The notes: generated from the sequence alone by a model not told the origin. A stretch of DNA of 27,982 bases from CALCMJ01 sp964475415 (GCA_964475415.1 CAYYWZ010000053.1:1-27982), one strand, 5' to 3'. Shown: positions 9,031 through 16,161, counted from the first letter of the stretch. Made by a program: numbers and translations.

Positions 9031-9061
9031 TTGCAGGTGTGTACACAATTGTGTATATTTG
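9031..9061 (+). promoter_or_regulatory. Promoter and palindromic operator of the yefM-yoeB operon
   Basis: TTG at 9031-9033 and TATATTTG at 9054-9061 match the Bacteroidota -33 (TTG) and -7 (TAnnTTTG) elements with 20 bases between them. Two overlapping palindromes lie in the spacer: TGTGTACACA (9038-9047, containing TGTACA) and TACACAATTGTGTA (9042-9055). TGTACA is the known core recognised by YefM-type antitoxins, so this is probably the autorepression operator. The antitoxin ATG follows 15 bases after the -7 box. Confidence 0.8.
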
Positions 9062-9076
9062 TATAAATAGAAATAA

Positions 9077-9331
9077 ATGACAACAACGACAATCAGGAAA
9101 TTAAGAGCCAACCTTAAAAGTTACTTTGATTCTGTAGATGATAATAAAGAGATTTTAATCGTTCCAAGAAATGGTGACAAAGATGCAATAGTAATTATGA
9201 CGTTAACTGAATATAATAGTATAGTTGAAACTGATTATTTACTATCAACTGAAGCAAATAGAAAGATACTTGAAAAATCACTGTTGGAATTAGATGATAA
9301 GAAAGTTACTGAACTTAAATTGGAAGATTAA
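9077..9331 (+). CDS. yefM: YefM/Phd-family antitoxin
   Basis: This 84-residue protein has the YefM/Phd layout: an N-terminal DNA-binding part (RKLRANLKSYFDSV, about 7-20), the IVPRNGDKDAIVIMTLTEYNSI core (about 28-49), and an acidic, flexible C-terminal tail (LELDDKKVTELKLED) that would wrap and neutralise the toxin. It precedes the toxin gene and overlaps it by one base (TAATG), which couples their translation. With the toxin it should bind the operator between 9038 and 9055 and repress the operon. Confidence 0.93.
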   Translation: MTTTTIRKLRANLKSYFDSVDDNKEILIVPRNGDKDAIVIMTLTEYNSIVETDYLLSTEANRKILEKSLLELDDKKVTELKLED

Positions 9332-9600
9332 TGAAAGTATTGTTTTCGAATACTGCGTGGGGTCAATATCAATATTGGCAAACAGAGGATAAAAAGACAT
9401 TAAGTCGAATAAATGATTTAATAAAAGCAATACAAAGAGAACCATTTAAAGGTATAGGAAAGCCTGAACCATTACGTCAAAATTTAAAGGGTTTTTGGTC
9501 TAGAAGGATTAATAAAGAACATAGAATAGTTTATAGAATTGTTGGAAAAGCAAAAGAAGGACAAAGAATTGAGATCTTATCTTGTAAGTTTCACTATTAA
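9331..9600 (+). CDS. yoeB: YoeB-family ribosome-dependent mRNA interferase toxin
   Basis: The 89-residue protein matches the YoeB family along its length: W10 and WQTEDKK (16-22), RINDLIKAI (26-34), PFKGIGKPEPL (38-48), WSRRINKEHRIVYR (56-69) and the C-terminal CKFHY. The catalytic residues of the family are present: E46, R65 and the terminal H88-Y89. YoeB cleaves mRNA at the start region within the ribosomal A site and is held inactive by YefM. A short AKEGQR segment (about 74-79) makes this protein slightly longer than the E. coli form. Nothing suggests inactivation. Confidence 0.96.
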   Translation: MKVLFSNTAWGQYQYWQTEDKKTLSRINDLIKAIQREPFKGIGKPEPLRQNLKGFWSRRINKEHRIVYRIVGKAKEGQRIEILSCKFHY

Positions 9601-9697
9601 ACCCAAAATGAAAAAAGTCCATAACATTATGTAATCAGATCATATCCTCGTTCCTCGGAAACGATCGATACAAAAATCGATAAGTATGTAATTCTTC

Positions 9698-10186
9698 TTA
9701 TGCTTTCTTTTTGATTTTTACACCTGAAGCCATAAACTTAAGCTCTTCTGTAGGTTCTGTAATAGCAGCAATTTCTTCTGCACTTTTCCCTTCGTCTTCC
9801 GCATAGTGCCTTAGCTCATCTACAGAAGTTATTTCTCTGTAAGCCTTTCCTGTCATGATAACCTCTCCCTTCAGATCCAAAGGCATAAAAAATCCGTAGT
9901 CTTTAAACTTTACAAACATCTGCTCAGCTTCCGGGTTCTTATCAGAATATACATTCATCCAGCAGCCTTTTGCCTGACAGACAGATTCTACGTTTGCACT
10001 TAGAGTAGCAACAACTGAATCTTGAGTAGCAAGCTGCAACAAGGTTTTTTCGTAGGATATAGCTTTGTCATGATCAAAGTTTTCTCCATAAACCATAAAA
10101 TCATCTTGTTCTACTGGAGCTGGTGCATTTTTACAGGAAGCTAAAAAGAGAATCGAGACAAATATGTATAAAAAGGTATTTTTCAT
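9698..10186 (-). CDS. DUF4920 family lipoprotein
   Basis: The 162-residue protein has a lipoprotein signal (LFLASC, lipidated Cys18), so it should be anchored in the cell envelope. The core contains ESVCQAKGCWM (about 67-77) followed by VKFKDYGFFMPLDLKGE (about 92-108), the characteristic signature of DUF4920, whose two cysteines may bind metal or form a disulphide. The biochemical role of the family is not known. The last part is lysine-rich (VKIKKKA). It stands alone, convergent with the toxin-antitoxin operon. Confidence 0.9.
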   Translation of the reverse strand: MKNTFLYIFVSILFLASCKNAPAPVEQDDFMVYGENFDHDKAISYEKTLLQLATQDSVVATLSANVESVCQAKGCWMNVYSDKNPEAEQMFVKFKDYGFFMPLDLKGEVIMTGKAYREITSVDELRHYAEDEGKSAEEIAAITEPTEELKFMASGVKIKKKA

Positions 10187-10430
10187 AATCTAGATTTTTT
10201 TTGATCAATAATAATATATGTAAAATTAATAATTCCAAAATAGTATGTATCAATGGATGCATGTATTTTAATAAAATTTACGCTGTACTCTACTAACTAT
10301 TTATTATCCTTAGTTAGTCCATTAAATGTCGCAATAAGAAATTGATCTATAAGGTAAAGGGAAATGCTGAGAAAGGATTATTATAATATATATGTTGAAT
10401 TTATGGATAGCCTAGAAGCAAATACACCTT
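10187..10430. other. Intergenic AT-rich stretch without a recognisable gene
   Basis: This is the left part of the 543-base gap between the DUF4920 gene and rpsF. It is AT-rich, contains frequent stops in all frames, and must hold the DUF4920 promoter, but no clear TAnnTTTG box was found. The right part of the gap holds the structured repeat (10431-10575), the rpsF promoter and the leader. Confidence 0.5.
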
Positions 10431-10575
10431 GCGTAAGGAACATGGAAGATAGATCTGGCTGAGCACAGCATTAGCAGGAAAGCAGGCAGATATAGTCCGT
10501 AGGACCGAGCTGACTAGCGAGTCTGCAATACTCCGCCCCGAAATAACGAGGAACGAGGCATGAAGGGATACGCCC
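10431..10575 (+). repeat. Structured dispersed repeat, copy A
   Basis: This 145-base, comparatively GC-rich block shares ordered blocks with 14887-15042 (minus strand): GCGTAAG at the start with TGGAA a few bases later, the GGACC-x-AGC-x-GA-x-T-x-GCG-x-G block near 10502-10521, GAACGA near 10551, and GAAG-x-GATACGCCC at the end. The ends can pair (GCGTA with TACGC). Internal hairpins include GTCC-gta-GGAC and a GCAGA/TCTGC stem. It may be an ncRNA-like element or a MITE-like repeat. It ends about 18 bases before the rpsF promoter. Confidence 0.6.
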
Positions 10576-10592
10576 TAAAAACTATGAGAATA

Positions 10593-10623
10593 CTGCATAT
10601 TTCACTAAAAAAGTATATATTTG
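10593..10623 (+). promoter_or_regulatory. Promoter of the rpsF-rpsR-rplI operon
   Basis: TATATTTG at 10616-10623 is an exact match to the Bacteroidota -7 consensus. A CTG at 10593-10595 lies at the right spacing for a weak -33 TTG. Transcription from here would give a leader of about 100 bases before rpsF. Confidence 0.65.
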
Positions 10624-10627
10624 CGCT

Positions 10628-10729
10628 CCATTTAAGAAAATGGGAAAACTAGCCTCAGCCGCCCAGGTAGAAGAATTTGGGAAAAGCTAAGGTTCTAATT
10701 TATATTTTTTTACATAATTAATTTTAAGA
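10628..10729 (+). promoter_or_regulatory. rpsF leader with two hairpins; possible S6:S18 autoregulatory site
   Basis: The leader contains a perfect hairpin CCATTT-AAGA-AAATGG (10628-10643) and a second stem, CTA-g-CCT with AGG-TAG (10649-10670), whose loop CAGCCGCCC presents a CCG. A CCG in an unpaired segment next to helices is the known recognition feature of S6:S18 leader RNAs, which let the S6-S18 complex repress its own operon. The match is by eye only. The last 40 bases before the ATG are A/T-rich without a Shine-Dalgarno sequence. Confidence 0.4.
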
Positions 10730-11395
10730 ATGCGACAATATGAAGTCACTTTCATCGTAGATCCAGTTCTGTCGGGCGATGAAATAAAATCGACAGCTAA
10801 GACTTATGAAGATCTTCTCACAAATGAGAAATGCTCTATCGTAGCAAAAGATGAACATGGTCTTAAGCCTCTAGCTTATACAATCAATAAGCGAAACTCT
10901 GGAATATATTTTACCCACGAATTTCAGACACCAACAGGTGCTGTGATTCCTAAGTTGGAACTTGCTCTTAGAAGAGACGAGCGTATCATGCGTTTCCTCA
11001 CGGTTAAACTAGACAAATACGGTGTTAAGTTTAACGATGATAAGAGAAATGGTAAGATCGGTGGTAAAAAAGAAAAAGCTGATAAGGAAAAGAAAGAAGC
11101 TGAGAAAAAAGCGGAAGTCAAAGCTGATGATCTTACTAAAATAGAAGGTATCGGTCCTAAGATAGGGGAGTTACTAGTGAAAGCTGGTGTGGCTACGTAT
11201 ACAGACTTAGCAAAATCTTCTGCAGATACCTTAAAAGATATTCTAACCAAAGGAGGTTCTACTTTCGCTTCTCATGATCCTACAACATGGCCACAGCAAT
11301 CCGATCTGGCAGCAGCTGGAAAATGGGATGAGCTAAAAACACTTCAAGATGAGCTTGATGGTGGTAAGGTGGTAAGTAGTTCTGAGGAGGAGTAA
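10730..11395 (+). CDS. rpsF: 30S ribosomal protein S6 (bS6) with C-terminal helix-hairpin-helix extension
   Basis: Residues 1-105 are a standard bS6 domain (MRQYEVTFIVDP, and LRRDERIMRFLTVKLDKY at 80-97), which pairs with bS18 on the platform of the 30S subunit. The usual protein ends near here, but this one continues through a Lys/Glu/Ala-rich linker (112-133) into a helix-hairpin-helix (KIEGIGPKIGELLVKAG, 137-153) and a conserved-looking tail (HDPTTWPQQSDLAAAGKWDEL, 182-202), for 221 residues in total. From memory, this HhH module resembles the extension found on L21 of some Bacteroidota; on S6 it may contact rRNA. It is the first gene of an operon with rpsR (28 bases on) and rplI. Confidence 0.95.
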   Translation: MRQYEVTFIVDPVLSGDEIKSTAKTYEDLLTNEKCSIVAKDEHGLKPLAYTINKRNSGIYFTHEFQTPTGAVIPKLELALRRDERIMRFLTVKLDKYGVKFNDDKRNGKIGGKKEKADKEKKEAEKKAEVKADDLTKIEGIGPKIGELLVKAGVATYTDLAKSSADTLKDILTKGGSTFASHDPTTWPQQSDLAAAGKWDELKTLQDELDGGKVVSSSEEE

Positions 11396-11423
11396 TTATT
11401 AGAAAACTTATAAAAAAAGAAAA

Positions 11424-11690
11424 ATGGCATCTAGAGATGATATAAAATTTTTGAATAATCCTAATATAGGATCTCAACATAAAAAATACTGTAGATTTAA
11501 GAAATTTGGAATCAGACACGTAGATTTCAAAGATCCTGATTTTCTACTTCAGTTCTTAAACCCTCAAGGGAAAATTCTTCCTAGAAGAATAACTGGAAAT
11601 TCACTGAAATGGCAGAAGGAAGTTGCTGTAGCAATCAAGAGAGCGAGACATCTTGCGATCCTTCCATATGTTACAGATTTACTTAAATAA
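11424..11690 (+). CDS. rpsR: 30S ribosomal protein S18 (bS18)
   Basis: The 88-residue product has bS18 hallmarks: KKYCRFKKFG (about 19-28), FLNPQGKILPRRITG (about 48-62) and the C-terminal KRARHLAILPYV (about 71-82). It binds bS6 and 16S rRNA in the platform. Only one cysteine remains, so no zinc site is formed. The ATG follows an A-rich stretch (AAAAAAAGAAAA) rather than a Shine-Dalgarno sequence, as usual in Bacteroidota. It lies between rpsF and rplI, 14 bases before the latter, and is clearly co-transcribed with them. Confidence 0.97.
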   Translation: MASRDDIKFLNNPNIGSQHKKYCRFKKFGIRHVDFKDPDFLLQFLNPQGKILPRRITGNSLKWQKEVAVAIKRARHLAILPYVTDLLK

Positions 11691-11704
11691 TAAAATCCTG
11701 AGCA

Positions 11705-12151
11705 ATGAATGTAATATTATTAAAAGATATAGATAATCTAGGTTACAAACATGATGTTGTAACAGTAAAGCCAGGATACGGAAGAAACTATCTTATTCCT
11801 CAGGGTGTAGCTGTTGTTGCTAATGCAGCTAACCAAGAGAAATTAGATAAGATCCTTGCTGAACAAGATGCTAAAGAAGCAGCTAAAGTAGATGACTACA
11901 AAGCACTTGCAGAAAAGCTTTCTGGCGAAACACTGAAGATAGGTGTTAAGTCTGGTACGAGCGGTAAGATCTTCGGTAGTGTAACGAATATCCAAGTTGC
12001 TAACGCTCTTAAAGAGCAAATGGAACTAGATATAGAAAGAAAGAAAATCATTATGCCTAATGATATCAAAGAACTAGGTACTTATGAGGCTACCATCAAG
12101 TTCTACAAAGAAATAGAAACAGTTGTAAATCTAGAGCTGATTAAAGAATAA
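11705..12151 (+). CDS. rplI: 50S ribosomal protein L9 (bL9)
   Basis: The 148-residue protein has the bL9 N-terminal signature (MNVILLKDIDNLG, then GYGRNYLIPQGVAVVAN at about 24-40), the long connecting helix (EKLDKILAEQDAKEAAKVDDY, about 45-65) and a C-terminal rRNA-binding domain (GKIFGSVTNIQVANAL, about 87-102). bL9 binds 23S rRNA at the base of the L1 stalk. It is the last gene of the rpsF operon, which ends in the terminator 29 bases downstream. Confidence 0.97.
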   Translation: MNVILLKDIDNLGYKHDVVTVKPGYGRNYLIPQGVAVVANAANQEKLDKILAEQDAKEAAKVDDYKALAEKLSGETLKIGVKSGTSGKIFGSVTNIQVANALKEQMELDIERKKIIMPNDIKELGTYEATIKFYKEIETVVNLELIKE

Positions 12152-12180
12152 TCACAATCTAGATAAAACGATAAACTTTA

Positions 12181-12214
12181 AATGGCTGAGATTTTTTCTC
12201 GGCCATTTTTTTTT
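12181..12214 (+). terminator. Rho-independent terminator of the rpsF-rpsR-rplI operon
   Basis: AATGGCTGAG pairs with CTCGGCCATT (one G-T wobble) around a seven-base loop and runs into nine T at 12206-12214. It follows the rplI stop codon by about 30 bases. Confidence 0.92.
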
Positions 12215-12331
12215 GAGTTGAAGTAATGTTATAGTAAGGCAGAATATCTGAAGCATCTTATTAAATATTTCAAATTTGATATCTTTAGAATTGATGTTAC
12301 AAGCAATAGTAATTAGTAAAAGTATATACCC

Positions 12332-12979
12332 ATGAAAATAACAAAAGTACAATTCGTATTTATTCTCTTTCTTTTACCCTTAATGGCTGTAGGGCAAGAC
12401 AAAATAAATTATTTAGAATTCCCAAAAAATTCTATATCAATTGCTCCAACAAATATTTTTTTTGACGGCAATGGAAATACAATTTTTTACAAAAGACGAA
12501 TACTACAAACTGAAGATAAACTCAAATATCTAAGACTAGGAACCGAATTTTTTGGGAGTTTTAGAAATGGAGAAGAGGATGGCTCTTATAGTTATAGTAT
12601 GAATATTGGGATAGAAAAACTCAGAAAAAAGCAAAACTTTAGTTTGAGTTTCGGTTATGAGTTAGGCTTTGTCTATTACTCAGTAGCGGGTCGTCATGCT
12701 GAACCAGGCGTTAATGCTATATTTGCTCCTCAGGCCATCACCTCTGGATTATCGGGTTCTAATATCCAGAGAGGTTCCTTCTTCCTGAGCTCTGTTATCG
12801 GGTTTATTGGTTTCAAGTATCATGTGAGCAAGCATTTTTCGATAGGTATAGAAAGCGGAGCGGGACTGGGGTATTATAGGTCTACGGATAAATTGAACGA
12901 CGATACCAAAGAAACCTCAAGTGGTTTTATAAACGACATAGATCCTAGTAGGCAGTTTACTTTAGAATATTATTTTTAG
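12332..12979 (+). CDS. Hypothetical exported protein, possible outer-membrane beta-barrel
   Basis: The 215-residue protein is not recognised. Residues 1-22 form a signal peptide (MKITKVQFVFILFLLPLMAVGQ) and no lipobox cysteine is present. The mature part alternates polar and aromatic/glycine residues (GYELGFVYYSVAG, GFIGFKYHVSKHFSIGIESGAGLGYY) and the chain ends in aromatic residues (FTLEYYF), both features of outer-membrane barrels with a C-terminal Phe. The barrel assignment is inference. A near-consensus -7 box (TATCTTTA at 12280-12287) lies 44 bases upstream. The gene is convergent with the YgjP-like gene, 23 bases away. Confidence 0.75.
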   Translation: MKITKVQFVFILFLLPLMAVGQDKINYLEFPKNSISIAPTNIFFDGNGNTIFYKRRILQTEDKLKYLRLGTEFFGSFRNGEEDGSYSYSMNIGIEKLRKKQNFSLSFGYELGFVYYSVAGRHAEPGVNAIFAPQAITSGLSGSNIQRGSFFLSSVIGFIGFKYHVSKHFSIGIESGAGLGYYRSTDKLNDDTKETSSGFINDIDPSRQFTLEYYF

Positions 12980-13002
12980 TATAATCTGTGTAGCAGATAG
13001 GA

Positions 13003-13725
13003 TCAGTAATCACACAAATGACTATTCTCCTTAAGCCACTTTTCCTGCTTATCATATCCAGGCATAACATCGCTGACGATTTTCCAAAATCGCTTGCTGT
13101 GATTCATCTCCTTAAGATGAGAAAGTTCGTGTACAACAACGTAGTCGATTACATCATCTGGAGCAAACAATAGTCGAGTAGAGAAGTTGAGATTAGAATC
13201 GCTCGAGCAGCTTCCCCAGTTGCTTTTATTATTCTTGAGTCTTACCTTTTTGATATACTCGTGGAAGAAATTCTGATTATAATGATTGACCTTATCGATG
13301 ATGTCATTATGAAAGTGTGCGCCCATTATACGACTCATAAGCTTGGCCTTGGTTTCGCGATCATTTACGTTTCCATGAGGAGCTTTGATAAATATATACT
13401 TGCCAGAAACTCTCCCTGAGAAAGTCTTACGATTTTCTTCGGTAAGAACAATTTGAAAAACCTTATCCCTCATCACAAACTCATCACCATTATTGTAAGG
13501 ACGAGCTATTTTAGCATGAGAAGGTTTTCGCTTTTTCGCCTTGGCCTGTGCCCAGGACTTAGCCTCAGAAATATGATAGTTTATAAGAAAGCCTGGCGTA
13601 TGCTTTGGTAATCTTATAATAAGATATTTGCTACCTAGAGAGTATCTGATATTATCCCTCCATTCCTTATATACTTTAATAGGAAATCGCTGATCATCAT
13701 GTATGAATACATCAGAATTTTCCAT
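13003..13725 (-). CDS. YgjP-like zinc metallopeptidase (DUF45)
   Basis: The 240-residue protein carries the DUF45/YgjP signature NWGSCSSDSNLNFSTRLLFAP (about 169-189) followed by the zinc-binding motif HELSH (199-203) with a third histidine ligand at H209 in LKEMNH. These proteins resemble WLM/SprT-like metallopeptidases; their physiological substrate is not established, and some are encoded beside restriction or DNA-repair genes. No signal peptide is seen, so it is probably cytosolic. The gene starts six bases after the serC stop and should be expressed from the same transcript. Confidence 0.9.
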   Translation of the reverse strand: MENSDVFIHDDQRFPIKVYKEWRDNIRYSLGSKYLIIRLPKHTPGFLINYHISEAKSWAQAKAKKRKPSHAKIARPYNNGDEFVMRDKVFQIVLTEENRKTFSGRVSGKYIFIKAPHGNVNDRETKAKLMSRIMGAHFHNDIIDKVNHYNQNFFHEYIKKVRLKNNKSNWGSCSSDSNLNFSTRLLFAPDDVIDYVVVHELSHLKEMNHSKRFWKIVSDVMPGYDKQEKWLKENSHLCDY

Positions 13726-13731
13726 AACTTA

Positions 13732-14784
13732 TTACGCGTAAGAATTTATAAGTGAAGCTAACTTATGGACACCTTCCATAGACATCGCATTATAGGTAGA
13801 AGCTCTGAATCCTCCTACCGATCTGTGGCCTTTGATTCCTACACAACCTTCCGTCTCGCATAGACTTACAAATGCCGCTTCTTTTTCTTTGTCATGTATG
13901 TTGAAACAAATATTCATCAAGGATCTATCTTCCTTAGCTGTACTTCCGTAGAACAAAGGAGAAGCATCTACTGCATCATAGATGACAGCCGCTTTTTCTT
14001 TATTTCTCTTTTCCATAGCCTCTAACCCGCCTAGTTTTTTCACCCATCTAAGGACAAGCATACTTACGTAGACAGGATATGCTGGAGGCGTGTTAAACAT
14101 AGAACCTTTATTAATATGTGTTCTATAATCTAACATCGTAGGAAGTGTTCTTTCTACTTTGCCTAGGATATCTTTTTTGACTATCACAAGGGTTGTACCC
14201 GCTGGCCCAATGTTTTTCTGTGCACCTGCATAGATAAGATCGAATTTTTCTACAGGCAATGGTCTGCTCATTATATCTGATGACATATCACATACAAATG
14301 GTACTTCAGTTTCTGGCCACTCGTGTATCTGAGTTCCGAAGATTGTATTATTAGAAGTCAGGTGTAAATATTCTAGATCAGAGGGGATATCATAACCCTT
14401 CGGAATATAATTAAAGTTCTTATCCTTTGAAGAAGCTACCACATCTATTTCACCAAATAACTTAGCCTCTTTTATGGCCTTAGTTGACCATGTTCCTGTA
14501 TCTAGATAGCCAGCCTTCTTATTGAGTAAGTTCATCGCTGTAACGAAAAACTGAGAACTTGCCCCTCCTGTGAGAAATAGTACGGCGTAATCATCAGATA
14601 AGCCTAATAAATTTCTAACGAGAGATTCCGCTTCATCCATTACAGAAACGAAATCCTTAGATCTGTGGGATATCTCCAGAATAGAGAGGCCACTTTTCGT
14701 AAATGATTTTACTGCCTCAGCAGCTTCTGCGATTACCTCTTGAGGCAGTACAGCAGGTCCAGCGAAAAAATTATATGCTTGCAT
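13732..14784 (-). CDS. serC: Phosphoserine aminotransferase
   Basis: The 350-residue enzyme transfers an amino group from glutamate to 3-phosphohydroxypyruvate in serine synthesis and acts in the same way in pyridoxal phosphate synthesis. Diagnostic features are NFFAGPAVLP (5-14), the phosphate-binding FLTGGASSQF (70-79), CDMSSDIMSRPL (165-176) and the PLP-binding lysine K190 in YAGAQKNIGPAGTT. The C-terminal arginine motif VGGFRASTYNAM is also present. It is cytosolic and the first gene of a two-gene unit with the YgjP-like peptidase. No serA lies nearby in this window. Confidence 0.97.
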   Translation of the reverse strand: MQAYNFFAGPAVLPQEVIAEAAEAVKSFTKSGLSILEISHRSKDFVSVMDEAESLVRNLLGLSDDYAVLFLTGGASSQFFVTAMNLLNKKAGYLDTGTWSTKAIKEAKLFGEIDVVASSKDKNFNYIPKGYDIPSDLEYLHLTSNNTIFGTQIHEWPETEVPFVCDMSSDIMSRPLPVEKFDLIYAGAQKNIGPAGTTLVIVKKDILGKVERTLPTMLDYRTHINKGSMFNTPPAYPVYVSMLVLRWVKKLGGLEAMEKRNKEKAAVIYDAVDASPLFYGSTAKEDRSLMNICFNIHDKEKEAAFVSLCETEGCVGIKGHRSVGGFRASTYNAMSMEGVHKLASLINSYA

Positions 14785-14886
14785 TAGTTTTATTTTTTGC
14801 GAAAATATTACAGTTTTGTTTAATAAGTAAGTATTCTCTCAAGTAATTCACAAATTCATGACCTACAATGCTGATTATATCTAATT

Positions 14887-15042
14887 GGGCGTATCTCTTC
14901 CCTGTATAATTTGTAGAAGGGATAGAAATATACAGGGAAGAGTCGTTCCCTTACAAGCGCGCCATTCGGCTTGGTCCTCCGCATAGCTCTTAGGCATATC
15001 ACGGACTTCGGACTCCGTCCTCACTTTCCAGGCAACTTACGC
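14887..15042 (-). repeat. Structured dispersed repeat, copy B (expanded hairpin)
   Basis: On the minus strand this 156-base block starts with GCGTAAG and ends with GAAGAGATACGCCC, like copy A at 10431-10575, and shares the internal GGACC-x-AGC and GAACGA blocks. In place of the short GGCAT segment of copy A it holds a perfect 14-base inverted repeat (14895-14908 with 14929-14942, CTCTTCCCTGTATA and its complement) around a 20-base loop. Another hairpin, GGAC-gga-GTCC, lies near its start. It sits in the gap beyond the 5' end of serC. Confidence 0.6.
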
Positions 15043-15346
15043 GGGGTAAGAAGGTAAATCCTAAATACATACTTAGAAAATGGAATTTTTTCTCAATTTT
15101 TCTAAATTTTAAAAAAGAAAAATCACCCTAAATAGCTAGAAAATGGTATTTAGTTACAGAAATGTTACTGTATATATAATATATGATAAGGATATTACAT
15201 TTACTAATAGTATTGTTTCGTTACCACCCCAGTGCTCATAATTATACTTTCTTAACTTTAAAATTTATAAAACAAAATTAGAGATAATTTTTTCTGGAAT
15301 AAAAATGGAAGAGGAATAATCTATAAATTCATCATCCCAAATCTTA
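15043..15346. other. AT-rich intergenic stretch, nothing recognised
   Basis: Homopolymeric A/T runs dominate and stops occur in all frames. It separates structured repeat B from the 54-residue small ORF. Neither a terminator for the minus-strand gene cluster nor an RNA gene was recognised. Confidence 0.5.
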
Positions 15347-15511
15347 TCAAGAAATCGACTTGCAATACACCAACTTACAGTTATTCTGTACGGCATATTC
15401 TGCTTGCCTTTCTATAGATTTAATTTCCACTTGGATGCATTCAGCTATATCATCATAATCGATCACATAATCTATTCTATCACCTTTTCTATATTGATTA
15501 TGAATGTTCAT
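15347..15511 (-). CDS. Small ORF, 54 residues, translationally coupled to the preceding gene
   Basis: An ATG at 15509-15511 opens a 54-codon frame ending at TGA 15347. The product begins MNIHNQYRKGDRIDYVIDYD and ends CKLVYCKSIS; it is charged, contains three cysteines, and has no signal peptide or membrane segment. It starts two bases after the stop of the 194-residue gene, a spacing typical of coupled translation, which is the main reason to call it real. It is not recognised. It could alternatively be a chance frame or the remnant of a longer gene. Confidence 0.45.
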   Translation of the reverse strand: MNIHNQYRKGDRIDYVIDYDDIAECIQVEIKSIERQAEYAVQNNCKLVYCKSIS

Positions 15512-15513
15512 GG

Positions 15514-16098
15514 TTACCAGGGAACAACTTCGTAGAGTTCTATCGTCCCAGATCTTAGATCTAGCTTCTTATAATTCTTCAACATGGTTAGAAGATCCTT
15601 CTTTTCAGAATCTCCTACTTTGTATTTTACAAACAAGGAATGACGCGCTGCTGTAATATGACCTAAACAATATTCTACGGTTGAAAACCCGTCTCCTAAA
15701 TCTACCTCAGCTTCTACAAAAGCAGAACAAATGCGATTCCTAGATTTTTCCTGCAGGGTTGCATCGTTTATATCCACGTCCATCTTTCTACAAATCCCTT
15801 TATATCTATGCGGTGTTAAGAATGGATTATTCTTGAGAATAATATTTATTTGATCCATCGTTTTCATAACCAACTCGGGGCTATATGCTCTAGTTATATT
15901 TTTAGTTCTATCATCAAAAAAATCCCTAAAGAAAGAAAGATCTATTTCCTCTTCTGAAGATAGACGGAGATTATCTAAAGAATATACGATTTTATCTAAA
16001 TGATAAGTGAACGTAGCATTAGGTATTCCTCTTTCTCTTACGTACTCGTAAAAAGTATCTGTTTTTTTTACGATTTGGACGGAGGTGTATTGTATCAT
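15514..16098 (-). CDS. Hypothetical protein, 194 residues, unrecognised
   Basis: The ATG-initiated product has no signal peptide or membrane segment and looks cytosolic. It is rich in charged residues, with a helical-looking first half (FRDFFDDRTKNITRAYSPELVMKTMDQ region, about 56-82) and a more beta-like second half (FVEAEVDLGDGFSTVEYCLGH, about 127-147). I do not recognise a family or motif. It follows the CHU_C-domain gene by 63 bases on the same strand, with only a weak AT-only inverted repeat between them, and is followed directly by the 54-residue ORF. The context suggests co-transcription with the surface-protein genes, but says nothing firm about function. Confidence 0.7.
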   Translation of the reverse strand: MIQYTSVQIVKKTDTFYEYVRERGIPNATFTYHLDKIVYSLDNLRLSSEEEIDLSFFRDFFDDRTKNITRAYSPELVMKTMDQINIILKNNPFLTPHRYKGICRKMDVDINDATLQEKSRNRICSAFVEAEVDLGDGFSTVEYCLGHITAARHSLFVKYKVGDSEKKDLLTMLKNYKKLDLRSGTIELYEVVPW

Positions 16099-16161
16099 TT
16101 TGAAATAACATTGAACAATTAAGATAAAATAACAATATTTTATTAATCCAAATACATATTA

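Noticed and set aside
10487..10527. A tRNA-like cloverleaf inside structured repeat A
   Set aside because: Stems pair (GCAGA/TCTGC, GTCC/GGAC, GCT/AGC), but there is no T-arm consensus, no proper anticodon arm and no CCA-compatible acceptor, so a tRNA call is unsupported.
16124..16143. Inverted repeat ATAAAATA / TATTTTAT as a terminator between the CHU_C-protein gene and the 194-residue gene
   Set aside because: The stem is made only of A-T pairs and has no following T tract, so it is unlikely to stop transcription.
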